From Planktomarina sp. (lineage in GTDB: Bacteria > Pseudomonadota > Alphaproteobacteria > Rhodobacterales > Rhodobacteraceae): a stretch of 7,879 bases of DNA. Each line of letters begins with the position of its first letter. Position 1 is the stretch's first letter. A model generated the notes under the pieces. That model saw nothing but the letters and a program-made list of their open reading frames with translations, was not told where the DNA came from and did not search any database. Shown one piece after another: positions 6,955 to 7,879 of the stretch. The DNA is taken from NCBI GenBank assembly GCA_022425445.1, contig JAKMFM010000105.1:1-7879 (forward strand). The letters run 5' to 3'. The position numbers were made by a program, and so were the translations under genes.

Positions 6955-7154
6955 GTGACCCCAATGACCGTTTCAGAGTTCTTGCCACGGATGCGCTGGG
7001 ATGGGTAGGGGCTTTCGCAGGCCCGCGCGTTTAAAGCAGCTTTTTGCCGCCAACCTCTTTGTAGGTTGTCAATTTGGGCGAAACAGGGATCGGGTAACAT
7101 GGGTGGTACCGCTTGCACTGATCTGCGCCGATAACAAGATCGTCGATCAAAATT

Positions 7155-7177
7155 GGCCATCGGGGCGCTTGATGGGC
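7155..7177 (-). terminator. Weak hairpin after the duplicated-module gene
   Basis: On the minus strand GCCCATC and GATGGCC pair, with one mismatch, around a 9-base loop and are followed by AATTTTGATC. The hairpin lies about 14 bases past the stop of the gene at 7192-7866. The stem is short and the U-run only four, so it is at best a leaky terminator; some transcription may continue into yqaA and dsbB. Confidence 0.3.
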
Positions 7178-7191
7178 AAGGTTTTCTCACC

Positions 7192-7866
7192 TTATTGCGA
7201 CATCCGTTCATGCACCGCAGCCATACCTCTTTCGGACATATCGCTGACTTCGGCAGCATGGGTTTGCAAGAGCTTTGCAACCTCCGGGTTGCTAGAGGTT
7301 TGAATAACATCAATGCCCGTGTCGGTGACTTCGATCTCGGTTTCGATCTCTTCGTGGACGTCAAAAAGCGCATCGAGGGTCGGGGATTGGATGATCACCT
7401 CCGGGTTTCTGCCCTCCGCCAATCGGGTGACCATCATCGATACATGCGAGACGATCGCCGCCCGGACCGCGGGGTTTGGGGAGGCGGTAAAGGTGGAGAT
7501 ACCATTGGGAAGATTGGTGACACGGCGTTCAATCTCCATGTGCTGCTGGAAAATTGTTCTAAGATCTGCGACTTCGATTTCGGTGGTGTCTGTGCCATTC
7601 AGGCCGGGCATGGTCATCTCATCATGAATATGGCCCTGCATCCGAGCTTTAGAAGCCGCGCCAGATGTTCCGTGATGCATTGCGTGCATGGTGGCGTAGG
7701 TATTTGATTTGGCATTATGGTTGAGATGGAAAAACACTGCACCGCCACCCAAAACAAATGCCAGCGTTTCAATGATGACAGTTATTCGCGTGCGAAACTC
7801 TCCTAAAAACATTTTCGCACAACTGCCAGAACATAGGAAGCTGTGCAAACGAAAGCTATCCTTCAT
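7192..7866 (-). CDS. Membrane-anchored protein of unknown function with tandem 62-residue modules
   Basis: I recall similar uncharacterised proteobacterial proteins but can give no name or function. The N-terminus has a hydrophobic segment at about 28-47, likely a membrane anchor or uncleaved signal, placing the rest in the periplasm. Residues 60-86 are rich in His and Met (MHAMHH, MQGHIHDEMTM), which suggests metal binding, possibly copper. The remainder is two copies of one module, about 102-153 and 164-215, in exact 62-residue register: His109/171, Ile112/174, Gly122/184, Ile123/185, Ser129/191, Asn131/193, Pro132/194, Val134/196 and His141/203. The paired histidines could bind a metal or heme. 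The ATG at 7866 has only a weak GGA site, an internal ATG at 7812 (Met19) is possible, and the frame is open to the window edge, so the start is uncertain. Confidence 0.75.
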   Translation of the reverse strand: MKDSFRLHSFLCSGSCAKMFLGEFRTRITVIIETLAFVLGGGAVFFHLNHNAKSNTYATMHAMHHGTSGAASKARMQGHIHDEMTMPGLNGTDTTEIEVADLRTIFQQHMEIERRVTNLPNGISTFTASPNPAVRAAIVSHVSMMVTRLAEGRNPEVIIQSPTLDALFDVHEEIETEIEVTDTGIDVIQTSSNPEVAKLLQTHAAEVSDMSERGMAAVHERMSQ

Positions 7867-7879
7867 ATTCTGTCCGATG

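Noticed and set aside
7009..7024. GGGC/GCCC hairpin in the spacer upstream of yqaA
   Set aside because: The stem is four base pairs with no U-run; it is not better than chance in this composition.
6951..7373. Minus-strand ORF of 140 codons as a gene
   Set aside because: Its first part lies in another frame inside the gene at 7192-7866 and its composition is unlike a protein; only the unexplained spacer part is kept as a finding.

Overview
The window looks like a chromosomal segment of an alphaproteobacterium, most likely of the Rhodobacterales (Roseobacter-like). This rests on protein style: a COX15-type heme A synthase, an alphaproteobacterial-looking DsbB, and a GyrA with an extra acidic segment in its C-terminal domain. 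Moderate GC and tight ATGA gene overlaps agree with it. The placement is inference from reading proteins, not from a search.

Layout. 1-2470, plus strand: the 3' part of heme A synthase (ctaA/COX15; its start lies before the window), coupled by an ATGA overlap to a complete M32 metallocarboxypeptidase (Taq type). 2471-2918: a 448-base spacer between two convergent genes, unusually long and AT-rich in places. It holds a perfect 11-bp hairpin terminator, a folded element that could be a minus-strand small RNA, several short dyads, and a hairpin just after the gyrA stop. 2919-5669, minus strand: complete gyrA, with a Gly at the main quinolone-linked position and a short upstream ORF whose stop overlaps its start codon. 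5670-5893: the gyrA leader. 5894-6954, minus strand: yqaA (DedA/VTT-type membrane protein) followed by dsbB, joined by an ATGA overlap. 6955-7191: a spacer with no convincing gene. 7192-7866, minus strand: a membrane-anchored protein of unassigned function, with a His/Met-rich stretch and a precise tandem duplication of 62-residue period.

How the genes relate. Most are housekeeping: heme A for cytochrome oxidase, peptide trimming, DNA supercoiling, and periplasmic disulfide formation. The three minus-strand genes at the right end (duplicated-module protein, yqaA, dsbB) all act in or at the membrane and may be partly co-transcribed toward gyrA. No mobile element, CRISPR array, tRNA or rRNA was seen. 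The parts most worth a second look are the 2471-2918 spacer and the duplicated-module protein at the right end.
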